NCBI GenBank assembly: GCA_036267155.1
Contig: DATAWP010000041.1
Location: 186,001-250,000, forward strand
Length of the DNA: 64,000 nt
Reading direction: 5' to 3'
Source: PALSA-1353 sp036267155
GTDB taxonomy: Bacteria; Planctomycetota; Phycisphaerae; Tepidisphaerales; Tepidisphaeraceae
The position numbers and the translations under genes are program-made. Shown here piece by piece: positions 25,659 to 34,018 of the stretch; position 1 is the first letter of the stretch; the number at the start of each line of letters is the position of its first letter. Below the pieces are notes generated by a model, which worked only from the letters and a program-made list of their open reading frames with translations, had not been told where the DNA came from and did not search any database.

Positions 25659-26379
25659 GACACTTAGAATCGGTGTCGTTGCTGAAGGTGTGACCGATTA
25701 CGAATTGCTTCACTCTATTATCACTGCGATGCTTCCCAATCAGTCGTTTGTGCTGACGTTGCTGCAGCCGGAGCAGAGCATCGCGTTCATTGGCGCGGGG
25801 GCTGCGGGGTCCACAGGTGGCGGCTGGCGCGGCGTGTACCACTGGACGCTGTTGCTGCTTGACCGTGTGGGACGGCTTGGAAATGACACCGCGCTGTTCG
25901 GCGCCCACGAACTGTTTATTATGCATCTTGATGCCGACGTTGCCGCGGAGGATCCTACAAACGACAGAAACAGTCCTATACCGGCGCTAGCGGGTATCCT
26001 CCCCTGCGAGGAGCCTTGTCCACCGCCGTCTGCAACGACGAATCGGCTGCGGAATGTCATGCTGGACTGGCTCGGTGAAACCGCGTTACCGCAACAAGCT
26101 GTCCTATGCACCCCGTCGAAGTCGACAGAGGCTTGGGTTGTGCCGATTTGCTGTCCGGACGACAAGGAGGCCGCCAAGTCCAATTGGGAGTGCCGGCCCA
26201 AACCCGAGAATCGGCTGGGCCAAACACCAAAGAAGAAACGGTTCAGCAAACGGCAGGACGACTATCGGGGCCGCCGCGTGATGATCGCCGCCGGTTGGGC
26301 GGTAATCGTTGCGCGGCTGAGCGAAGCGAAACGATTCAATGATGAGTTTTGCGCCGCCGTCGCGGCCCTTCCTGAATAA
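25651..26379 (+). CDS. TOPRIM-like (DUF4276-type) partner of the ATPase
   Basis: 242 residues. The N-terminus RIGVVAEGVTDYELLHSII carries the conserved Glu of TOPRIM-type sites, and LFIMHLDADVAAED the Asp-x-Asp pair; CTPSKSTEAWVVPI is a further family mark of DUF4276-like proteins. TOPRIM proteins in such pairs are nucleases or toxins released by the ATPase sensor. ATG 25651 overlaps the ATPase stop. The upstream extension to 25480 lies inside the ATPase gene and was rejected. Confidence 0.72.
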   Translation: MSKTLRIGVVAEGVTDYELLHSIITAMLPNQSFVLTLLQPEQSIAFIGAGAAGSTGGGWRGVYHWTLLLLDRVGRLGNDTALFGAHELFIMHLDADVAAEDPTNDRNSPIPALAGILPCEEPCPPPSATTNRLRNVMLDWLGETALPQQAVLCTPSKSTEAWVVPICCPDDKEAAKSNWECRPKPENRLGQTPKKKRFSKRQDDYRGRRVMIAAGWAVIVARLSEAKRFNDEFCAAVAALPE

Positions 26380-26518
26380 ACGCCTTCGTGGAGGACAAAC
26401 GTGCTGTCGCACATCATTGCTCGATGTGTACTTCGGCTACCCGGCAACACATGATCGACTACTCATAATCAAAGGTGTGCTGCCTGACTGCAGCGCGTAT
26501 CATGATCGGAGGCACAGA

Positions 26519-27115
26519 ATGAAAAAGCGATACTTAGGGGATGTGCTGGACTTCTACAAGCGATGGTTCCTGCGAGAAGCTTGCTCGTCAGCCTTGTCTG
26601 AATTGCGCGTTCTCCCGATGTTCACGGAAGCTTGGCTGCCGGAGGAAATTGATGTATATGCATCGATCCTCGGAGTATCGCGGGGGGACATTAGAAGTCA
26701 ATCTGTGCCTAACCAAAGGGACCGCGGCGATTACTTCACGCTGGGCAGCGCGGATGTGTTTATTGATCCCGACACGGGGTTGCGAATTCTTCACGAGCGG
26801 CCGTCGAAGGGCCGGCGGGATCAGAGACCGCAATGGTCAGAATTCTTGTTTTTGCCTGAACTGCGACACTTATTATTGGAGCACTCCGATCGCATTGTCG
26901 TAGTTTACGACCAAAGCATCGGTCGAGGCTCGGAGCGTGAGCATGTTGAGACCAAGCTTCGATCGATGGCACCGTATTTGAGCGTCGCTTATGCCGCACA
27001 AGCGGGAATGTTTGCTCTCGGACAAGAAGCCGCGAAAGCTCGGCTGGTCGCACTTCGCGACCTCATGGTGGCGCGAACTGACGTGGAAAAGCGGCGGTTA
27101 ATGTACAATTTTTGA
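26519..27115 (+). CDS. Unrecognised ~200-residue protein, paralogue of the protein at 22249
   Basis: 198 residues from ATG 26519, which has GGAGG 7 bp upstream. It shares the motif order described under the paralogue (YKRWFL, LPMFTE, DVFIDPDTG, IVVVYDQS, LSVAYAAQAGMFALGQE). Mixed alpha/beta, no signal peptide or membrane helix. It follows the ATPase/TOPRIM pair on the same strand after 139 bp and may be a third component, or an independent cassette since the other copy stands alone. Repeat copy C starts 31 bp after the stop. Confidence 0.7.
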   Translation: MKKRYLGDVLDFYKRWFLREACSSALSELRVLPMFTEAWLPEEIDVYASILGVSRGDIRSQSVPNQRDRGDYFTLGSADVFIDPDTGLRILHERPSKGRRDQRPQWSEFLFLPELRHLLLEHSDRIVVVYDQSIGRGSEREHVETKLRSMAPYLSVAYAAQAGMFALGQEAAKARLVALRDLMVARTDVEKRRLMYNF

Positions 27116-27146
27116 CGCGGCGAAATCTGCGGCTCCGCGGTACGCC

Positions 27147-27247
27147 AAAGTTCAATTCGGCCCCCTCCTATGGAGCCAGCGGGATGCCAATAGAACTCGC
27201 AACCGCGTTTTTAGCCGATTTTCGCCGCTTCCCCGTCAAAATGTCGC
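27147..27247 (+). repeat. Dispersed repeat family 1, copy C
   Basis: Full-length match to copy A in the same orientation. A and C bracket a 4.2-kb segment holding the HEPN-like gene, the ATPase/TOPRIM pair and one ~200-residue paralogue. Confidence 0.85.
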
Positions 27248-27391
27248 AAAATCTGGAGCCGCTTTGATTCGCAAAGACCCTTCAAGACTGCTCGAAAGAC
27301 ATCTGCAGAGATCCGCGACAGAAATCAAGCGGGCTGTTGGCAATATTGAGGATAGTGGGTGTGTTCGGCCTATTTATGATCCCCAATCGCT

Positions 27392-28084
27392 TCAACCTTT
27401 GTTCTCGTAGCGAAAGTATTCTTTACGCCTTAAATCCCATCGATAGTACCAAATTTTCGGCAAGCCGATTGACTTAATTTTCTTCAACGTGTCTTTGACT
27501 TGGTCCCGGTTTTCGAGGTCTACTCCTGGAAGCAAATGGTAAAAAACGGTCCAGCCAACGGCTGCGTCGGACCAAGGAACCGATTCAATCGAGCAAAAGA
27601 CGTATTTGGGCGGTGAAATCTCCGACTCTTTCTCAATGTGTTTCTCAATGGCGCGCGTCAACTGTTGACGATTCGCATTGCAGGCAGATAACACCAAAAT
27701 CAACGGTCCAGCCATATTCTTGCGGAAGATTGGCAAAAGAGAATCCATCAATTCTGTCCAAGGAACTTCATTGCCACCGAAACATAAACCTGTACCGTCT
27801 TCAAGTCCGTGTGCGCTAATGTGGATGCAGATTGGAGTATCTGCGACCGTGTCCTCGTAGTCCGTGATTGTTGAAATGTAGTCGCAACAGTCATCGAATT
27901 GCGATGCCGAGATTATTGGAAATGTGACAACTTGGTGCCCGATCAGCTTCGAAATCTGTGAGAGAGCAGGCCCCTCGGCCCGGCCTTCCAAAGCATCGAG
28001 CGGACCTGGCGACTCAAGAATGAAAAGTCTGACGGGTATGTCGGCACGGCTGACACGATTTAATGATCTCTTACGGTTGCTCAT
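27392..28084 (-). CDS. Caspase/CHAT-like cysteine protease
   Basis: 230 residues from ATG 28084. A His-Cys dyad typical of CHAT/caspase-fold peptidases is clear: ICIHISAHGLEDGTGL (His92) and LILVLSACNANRQ (Cys135), each after a hydrophobic strand. The frame opens to 28324, but those extra 80 codons lie over repeat family 2, so the inner start is preferred. In bacteria such proteases are activated in defence to kill the cell or release effectors; they usually need a sensor, and none is fused here. Confidence 0.72.
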   Translation of the reverse strand: MSNRKRSLNRVSRADIPVRLFILESPGPLDALEGRAEGPALSQISKLIGHQVVTFPIISASQFDDCCDYISTITDYEDTVADTPICIHISAHGLEDGTGLCFGGNEVPWTELMDSLLPIFRKNMAGPLILVLSACNANRQQLTRAIEKHIEKESEISPPKYVFCSIESVPWSDAAVGWTVFYHLLPGVDLENRDQVKDTLKKIKSIGLPKIWYYRWDLRRKEYFRYENKG

Positions 28085-28210
28085 CCGAAACACTTTTTGC
28101 CTCGTGTGCTGGGCGCTCTGTGTACGAAATCCGCGTAGGCGCCGGTCGAACGTAGGGATATCTTCTTTTTTATAGCTCGATCTCCGGTCTTGGTGAAGGT
28201 ATGCAGATTC

Positions 28211-28358
28211 TATCTCATAGATTACGCTTCGTCGCCATCGCCGTCGGTCGGGGTATTCAGCGACCAATGCCGCGAAGCGGCTAAAATCGGGAGCGGACCG
28301 ACCGTGATGATGACGGAATTTCAACCGCCGCTTCTGAGCCGGAGTCTGAGGGAGGGGA
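28211..28358 (+). repeat. Dispersed repeat family 2, copy 1
   Basis: Shares GTCGGTCGGGGTAT, CAGCGACCAATGCCGC, AAGCGGCTA and AATCGGGAGCG and a closing GAGCC-GAG-TGAGGGAGGGG-type block with 33538-33696. Same orientation in both places. It covers the 5' flank of the protease gene. Confidence 0.8.
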
Positions 28359-28360
28359 GG

Positions 28361-28765
28361 TTACAACTCGACCATGGCGACGGCTAATGACCTGAGAAAG
28401 TTGGTCGGCGTGCGCGGAGCAGCCCCGGTATTCAGTTTGTCAAAGATGTTTCTGAACCCGGCTGGTGCAATCTTCAAGCCTGCCGCCGCGATCCGAGCTG
28501 CGAGACGGTGCTTGAACTCGTCGAACGCTTCAATGACGCTATTTGGATCATTCGTCCGACGTGCCGTTTCCGCCTGCCAAACTGCGAAGACAACGCCAAA
28601 CACGTGCGCGTTCGCATGGTGTTTCTGGTGCCCCTGCATTTGCCTCGCCAAATCCGCCAAGGCAATGTCGATGGTTGAGTCGGCGACGTTCTCAATGGAC
28701 TTGAACTCTCCGATATCGGGGTATCGCCTCGTTTTCTGGTCCGCGTCCGTCGTCACGATTACCAA
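28361..28765 (-). pseudogene. 5'-truncated gene of unknown function
   Basis: The frame has no good start: it stays open upstream beyond TTG 28765 with strand-like sequence (WVELELTITLNQRADLVIVTTDAD) until it enters the transposase remnant. The protein part contains GEFKSIENVADSTIDIALADLARQ and GVVFAVWQAETA. I do not recognise it. It seems to have lost its N-terminus at the junction with the IS110 remnant near 28.83 kb. Confidence 0.45.
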
Positions 28766-29250
28766 GTCCGCTCGCTGATTAAGCGTAATGGTGAGTTCGA
28801 GTTCAACCCAATGCCCAGCGGGTATGACTGGTGGATCACGCGGTCGTGGTACAACTGCACGTGCTGTTTGAACAGGCTGCGCTGCAGCGACTGGGGATGA
28901 TGCACCGCTTTGATGAATCCACCGCGGTACAGCGCCGCCAGCTTCCGCCAGTCCAAGTCATCCGATTTGTCGCCTTCCTTGGAGATCAGGGCGTTGCGGT
29001 GCGGATCACAAACGACCATTTCGTCCACCTGCGGCAAAAGGTTCCGGTAAAGCCAATCCGCCAGCGGCCCTTCCTCAATCACCAGCTTCCTGGGACGCGG
29101 AACCGTCTCGATGGCCTCCGCCAGTTCGGCAATGCTCGTCGGCTTTCGCCATGCCTCCTTCTCCCGTCCCAAATCGTCAACGTAGCCTCCTTCGCAGAAA
29201 CTGCTGTGCACGTCGAAAGCAATAAAGTTTGTCCGTCGCATATGCGTCTC
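28759..29250 (-). pseudogene. IS110-family transposase, N-terminal fragment
   Basis: The DEDD domain of IS110/IS1111 transposases is visible: TNFIAFDVHSSFCEGGYVDD, KLVIEEGPLADWLYRNLLP, VVCDPHRNALISKEGDKSDDLDWRKLA and HHPQSLQRSLFKQHVQLYHDR. The C-terminal half with the second catalytic (Ser-bearing) domain is missing; after HDR the frame runs about 28 unrelated codons to a stop. A deletion or insertion joined it to the truncated gene next door. ATG 29250 gives the usual short N-terminus. Confidence 0.8.
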
Positions 29251-29321
29251 CCGGCCGAATGGGCCATCCATGTCCAAGAGACAGCGTATCCGATCTACAG
29301 CCCCGCACTTCTTACATCTTC

Positions 29322-29384
29322 AGTGAAACTCGTAACCTCGTTTCTAAGTGAATGCCGCCGTTTCCCGGTCAAAATGGCAGAGAT
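29322..29384 (+). repeat. Dispersed repeat family 1, copy D (second half)
   Basis: AAACTCGTAACCTCGTTTCT, then GCCGCCGTTTCCCGGTCAAAATGGC matches the second half of copies A and C. It lies just upstream of the IS110 remnant. Confidence 0.65.
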
Positions 29385-29441
29385 GATTCGCCCTCGATAA
29401 AGGGCGTCAGCGACAATCATTGCGGTTATGGATTAAACAAA

Positions 29442-30155
29442 TCATTGCGGCCCGATTACATCGGAACGCCGCGCCTCCGGCGACTGGAACATGACCAATA
29501 CCGGCAGCGCTTCGTAGAAAATCATGAGCATCACGCCCGAAAAATGGTCGCCCTCAGCAGTGAGAAGGCGATAGCGGAACTCGCCCCCCTGAATAGTGTG
29601 CTCCTTTTGCTGAAGAACCGGGGCGATAACTGCGGTGCCCAACTCTTCGCGGGATGTCGCCGCCATGTCGCGCAAGTCGTCCTCCCAAATGCTACGAACA
29701 TATACGTCCAAGGGAAGCCGTTTCCCGGTCATATCGCGGTAAAGACCGCGGAAAATGCGAGCGGTCCAGTTCTTCAATCGGGCAAGGTCCGCCTCAAACA
29801 CACCCGTTGGCACAATAAGGCCATTCTTCTGTTGAATCAGCGTTGGTTGAAGCGTGTTGGTCAACAAACCCCTAAACTTGGGTGCTTCGGGCTTTTGCAG
29901 GCTCCGCAGCACTGTCGGCCAGAGCTGACCGATTGACGAATGCCCGCCCGTTCGATGGTCGACGGATAAGACGAGACGGGCGTATTCGTCGTCTCGTCCA
30001 TAGCGTCCATTGCAGCTTCGGCACGCTGGAACCGTGACCATCGTGCCACGGGGTGGTGGGAAGAGGAGTTTTGGCGGCACGTGATCTTTGTCGGTTGCTG
30101 GCTCGTCGCAGTACGTACACACTGTGACGTTTGTTTCCGCGGCGTTTTCTGTCAT
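29442..30155 (-). CDS. HNH-endonuclease-like protein
   Basis: 237 residues. The N-terminal 50 residues form an HNH site: CTYCDEPATDKDHVPPKLLFPPP (zinc Cys pair and DHVPPK in the first HN), then VPACRSCNGRYGRDDEYARL (second Cys pair and N). The remaining ~190 residues are unrecognised. HNH proteins of this kind nick or cut DNA in phage defence and mobile elements. It diverges from the PD-(D/E)XK-like gene with a 172-bp gap. Confidence 0.72.
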   Translation of the reverse strand: MTENAAETNVTVCTYCDEPATDKDHVPPKLLFPPPRGTMVTVPACRSCNGRYGRDDEYARLVLSVDHRTGGHSSIGQLWPTVLRSLQKPEAPKFRGLLTNTLQPTLIQQKNGLIVPTGVFEADLARLKNWTARIFRGLYRDMTGKRLPLDVYVRSIWEDDLRDMAATSREELGTAVIAPVLQQKEHTIQGGEFRYRLLTAEGDHFSGVMLMIFYEALPVLVMFQSPEARRSDVIGPQ

Positions 30156-30327
30156 AGAGTCAACGGTAGGCGTTATAAGGCCTAGAATCGATGGCGGGAT
30201 CGAATTGACCGCAATACGGCAACATCTATCCCTAATCGGCCCATGCTAGAATCGAGGGCGCCGGGACTTGCCGTTCCGTGCGCGCTCGTTTAGAGGCAAA
30301 AGGCAGCCCCGCGGAGAATGTTCGGCG

Positions 30328-31689
30328 ATGGAATACGTGAAGATCGGGAAACTTACGGAGGAGGACTTCAATGACCTCATCACTAACGCTGGTGGTCGGC
30401 AGTTTTCTTCCGATCACAGCAGGGAGAAGGTTAAGAATGCAGACTTCGTGCTGGGTAATGCGCTTGTCGAACTGAAGCTGATCGATGAGGAAGGCTTGGA
30501 GAAGGAGGAGCGGCGCCGGAAGCTGGCTGGCATCTTTCGGGCGAGGGAGCCCAACCGGCCAGTGATCGTGCTCCGCCCAGATCTGCTCGATGAGGAGGGA
30601 CAGCGGGCGTATTACAACGCCATGCTGGGGCCCATCAAGACACACGTCGAGAAGGCAAACAAGCAGCTGGAGAAGAGCGCCGAAAAGCTCGGCGGCAATC
30701 CATCCCGCGTGCTGCTGCTGGTGAACAATGGCTACGCGGCATTGTCGCACGAGGAGTTCAAAGAGATCGCCGTTCGGCGTGCCTGCAACGCCACACACAA
30801 CATCGACGCCGTTGTTGTCGCAGGCCTGTATTACTATAGCGATACGTTCGATAGCTACTTCTTCCCTAGCATGGACCTCTTTCCGATCCAGCTTAACCGT
30901 CCGTTTGCAGACTACGAAAAGCTATTGGCGGCGTGGCAGGAGTTTGGGGAGAATCACCTCACTCGCAACTTCATTTTTGGAGATCAAACCCACGACGAGC
31001 AACGGCTACCGGTCCAGGAACTGACCTACGATCTAGATGGCGTGACCTTTGTCAAACTAGCACCGCCGATGGGAAAGCCATCGGAGTTTTTCGTGAACGG
31101 CCGCCCACGGCGGAACTCCACGGAAATCACCCGCTGCCCCGCTGTGGCCAAGACGTTTCCTGATTTCGATGCCGCCACATGGGAGCGGTTCAAGAATTGC
31201 CTTCCGTTTGAAAGCTTCTTCCGGAATAGCTATGCAGACTGGCTGCAGCACCGTCGTGAGCAAGAGCGGCTGCTCGAGATGCCGACAAAGCCGTTCGTGC
31301 CGGTAAAAGTTGATTTCGACGGCTGCTTGAAATGGTGCGACCGGGAAGGTCGGGCCCTCGACACACAGACCGTGTGTGACTACGCCAACAACGTGTTCGA
31401 AACAGCGGTGCGTCTCGTGTTGGAGCGCACAGATGACTTTGGCGACTCGCCGATCGTCCCTCAGAGGTACGTGCTCCTCGTTACCGAGGTAATCGGACAG
31501 GATATGGCAAACGACCTGTCGTCTATCTACCTGGTAAACGACGGTCTGGATGGCGCACACCGCCATCCACTTATCGAGAACCAGCGCATGTTCTTTGAAC
31601 ATGGGCTAGCGATTGCCGCGGCGTTCGCGGTAAAGCACGGGCTGGACTTTGTCAGACATGAGAAAGATTTAACGAATGCTTGGGTTTAA
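30328..31689 (+). CDS. PD-(D/E)XK-like protein of unknown system
   Basis: 453 residues from ATG 30328 (frame opens at 30268). At about residues 28-52 NADFVLGNALVELKLID gives Asp then Glu-x-Lys, the arrangement of PD-(D/E)XK nuclease cores (with helix TEEDFNDLITNAGG before it). Next comes a helical part with KKE-rich segments and a domain RVLLLVNNGYAALSHEEFKEIAVRRA of Rossmann-like look. No methyltransferase is nearby. Nuclease activity is a guess from the motif; the full protein is otherwise unrecognised. Confidence 0.55.
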   Translation: MEYVKIGKLTEEDFNDLITNAGGRQFSSDHSREKVKNADFVLGNALVELKLIDEEGLEKEERRRKLAGIFRAREPNRPVIVLRPDLLDEEGQRAYYNAMLGPIKTHVEKANKQLEKSAEKLGGNPSRVLLLVNNGYAALSHEEFKEIAVRRACNATHNIDAVVVAGLYYYSDTFDSYFFPSMDLFPIQLNRPFADYEKLLAAWQEFGENHLTRNFIFGDQTHDEQRLPVQELTYDLDGVTFVKLAPPMGKPSEFFVNGRPRRNSTEITRCPAVAKTFPDFDAATWERFKNCLPFESFFRNSYADWLQHRREQERLLEMPTKPFVPVKVDFDGCLKWCDREGRALDTQTVCDYANNVFETAVRLVLERTDDFGDSPIVPQRYVLLVTEVIGQDMANDLSSIYLVNDGLDGAHRHPLIENQRMFFEHGLAIAAAFAVKHGLDFVRHEKDLTNAWV

Positions 31690-31963
31690 GAAACAGACGG
31701 AAGGCGACGTCGAATCGTATCCTTAGACCGGGTTGAAGCGCGGAAGGACAGCGATTCAGGAGGCTAAATATTGGCCGCAGCAAATGTGGTGTGATGCCAC
31801 TGGGGCGAATCACCACAGGACGTCTACTCATGAATTTTGTGAGCGGTAAATTCGAGCTAGCGGGACATCAGCGAAGATTTTCTCGGCCGAAATCCGCGAT
31901 ATTGCTTCCAAAATGCAGATCGCAAAGCTGTTAAGATGATTTCCGGACCGTAAAATCAGCCGC

Positions 31964-33004
31964 ATGGACGCACAAAATAAAGCTGCAAGCGACTCCGAGA
32001 CGTCCAGACCGCTGCTGGTAATTTCATCAGAGGAGGAGTTTCGGGCGTTAGTGGAGGATGTTGACCACGAAATGATCGCTGAGGGCGTCGGCATCCCCGC
32101 ACGTCCAATTGTCGCCGGCTGCAAGATCACTGGACGCTACGACATTGTTCTTGATGCATTTCCCCCGGCAGGACCGATCCTGCCTGGCGTATTTACCCCT
32201 GAGCAGATCAGCAAGCGCATTCACGATTGGATGAAAAAGAGATATGGTGATCGCCTAAAGGTTCCTTTCCAAATTGGGCGAGTTGCTATTCCCCTTCGCG
32301 GGTCACTCTATACGATTAGATGCCCAGTAATGTTCGGGAGGGTCAGATTTGTTTGCGAGCCAGGCACCTTCGGCCAATCACGCAAAACGATAGGGGTTCG
32401 CTCGGTCCCAACCTGCAACGTCGTTGACTTGATTAACGGTTTCACCGCTGATTTAGCACGTTCTCTTACTGCCGAGGAAGTAGTGAAGATTGGTCTCGCC
32501 CATGCGTTGGCGATGAGCGCATATGTAGCTTTGCATGCTGTGAGCGACGTGCAGTTCGTCAACGAAGTTCAGGGCGATCTTGATGCGGCTGTTAGTCACC
32601 TTGTCGAGCACAAGTCACAGCCTGGATTGAGCAAGTGGGCAAGCCTCCAAGCTGTGGAGAAAATTTTGAAGGCATACATTGTCACCAAAGATAAGACAAT
32701 AGACGTCAAAAAGATCGGTCACAAACTTGAGGAGCTTGCTGCGACCGCTGTCAAAATGGGGCTTCCGGCGATCCCGAACGGATACATTAGTGACGTCCAA
32801 TGTCCGGCTGGGGTGCGCTATGGTGAGATCGCGGTCTCCGTTGAAGAAGCTGGCATTGCGCACCTCATCTCACTCGAAGTATGCGAGGTCGCGGCACAGT
32901 CGATCGGCATCGCACTCAATCGCAAAGTGCCCAAGAATCCTCAGCCGCTGATTGATGGGATTCCAGCAGAAGACTTCCTCAAAAGACACGCGGTAACGCG
33001 ATAG
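31964..33004 (+). CDS. Unknown protein with HEPN-like C-terminal helices
   Basis: 346 residues. The first ~200 residues are mixed alpha/beta and unrecognised. Near 225-275 the pattern LSKWASLQAVEKILKAYIV, then KKIGHKLEELAATAVKMGLP resembles HEPN-type helical bundles that sense or bind nucleotides; there is no R-x4-6-H, so it would be a non-catalytic HEPN. Preceded by 274 bp without a gene. Confidence 0.5.
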   Translation: MDAQNKAASDSETSRPLLVISSEEEFRALVEDVDHEMIAEGVGIPARPIVAGCKITGRYDIVLDAFPPAGPILPGVFTPEQISKRIHDWMKKRYGDRLKVPFQIGRVAIPLRGSLYTIRCPVMFGRVRFVCEPGTFGQSRKTIGVRSVPTCNVVDLINGFTADLARSLTAEEVVKIGLAHALAMSAYVALHAVSDVQFVNEVQGDLDAAVSHLVEHKSQPGLSKWASLQAVEKILKAYIVTKDKTIDVKKIGHKLEELAATAVKMGLPAIPNGYISDVQCPAGVRYGEIAVSVEEAGIAHLISLEVCEVAAQSIGIALNRKVPKNPQPLIDGIPAEDFLKRHAVTR

Positions 33005-33133
33005 GCCGCAGGTCAAGAATGACAGATTTCGCCTCCGTTCGACCGCGTGAGCCAGCAACAATGCCTCGCTGGCTTGCCAAATACTCAGGTTTACCGTCAA
33101 TAAATGTCGAGAAACCTTATTAGGAGACGAAAA

Positions 33134-33530
33134 ATGAAGACCGTTGCTTCGATAGCTTTGGCGTTAACCTGCGTTTTGTGCCTGCCCCCCTCCCCTTTGC
33201 CGGCGCAATCCGCAGCAACAACCCGGCCTGATCCACACCATTTTGACGACCAAGAACTTTACAGTCATCATCACCGACAATCGCGCTGATGGGGAAGTCA
33301 CCAGCGACGATGTGACATATTACGGCATCTCCAATCGCACGGGCAAGAGCATTCGTCTTAAAGGCACTGACTGGCACACCACGGGGCCAGATGGATCGCC
33401 GGGCCGGTTTCTTGGCTACAAGTTCAAGAGCGGGGATATTACTTATCTGGTTTTCGACGAAGGAAGGCTGGAAGTTTTGAGCGGGAATGGTGCTGTTCTG
33501 GTTGATGAAACAGGCACTTGGAACAATTAA
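33134..33530 (+). pseudogene. Small exported protein split by a frameshift
   Basis: ATG 33134 starts a good signal peptide (MKTVASIALALTCVLC, cleavage near AQS) that runs out of frame at 33289. From about 33235 the next frame continues as NFTVIITDNRADGEVTSDDVTYYG with FRLGY-like strands and ends at 33530. Together they make a plausible ~130-residue secreted beta protein. The break is one base near 33235-33243, either a true mutation or a sequencing indel. Confidence 0.55.
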
Positions 33531-33537
33531 CCACACC

Positions 33538-33696
33538 TTATCCTGATCTCACTGCTTCGTCGCCTTCGTCGTCGGTCGGGGTATGCAGCGACCAATGCCG
33601 CAAAGCGGCTACAATCGGGAGCGTCCAGACCGATGGTGATGGTGACGACCTTTCAATCACTGCTTTAGAGCCTGAGCCAGAGGGAGGGGTGCGTTT
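33538..33696 (+). repeat. Dispersed repeat family 2, copy 2
   Basis: Second copy of the ~150-bp element described at 28211, in the same orientation, 5.3 kb apart. It follows the split secreted protein gene. Confidence 0.8.
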
Positions 33697-34018
33697 GCAG
33701 GGGATATCGGTGATCCTCTTCGTTCGCAATGGATGTAAGAAATAAGTCGTTTCGTGAAATCATCGCTCATATTCTTCTTTCGCATTCCGCCAGTGCGTCT
33801 TGTTCAAGCCTTCTCCTTGGCTTGCTCTATCGAGCTAGTCTCGACGCAGGTCCAAGCGTTCATAGAGACGAAGAACTTCTACGAATTCTAGGGCTCCGCC
33901 GTCTCTCAGTCACCTTAAGGCCTGCATTCAGTTTCTCTTTCGATCTCTCGTACCCCTGATATCATCCGGCAGGCGAGAAAACGCTAACGAGAATCATGCG
34001 AGGTTCGATCGCAATCGC
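33697..34018. other. 322-bp region without a recognised gene
   Basis: Lies between repeat family 2 and the end of the GTPase/ExbB operon; I see no terminator hairpin and no supported coding sequence. Confidence 0.5.

Noticed and set aside
22890..27247. tRNA genes in repeat family 1
   Set aside because: Only a T-arm/acceptor-like part is seen; the loop is too long and no anticodon or D-arm is present.
31855..31880. Fifth copy of repeat family 1 (GAGCTAGCGGGACATCAG)
   Set aside because: Match limited to about 15 bp.
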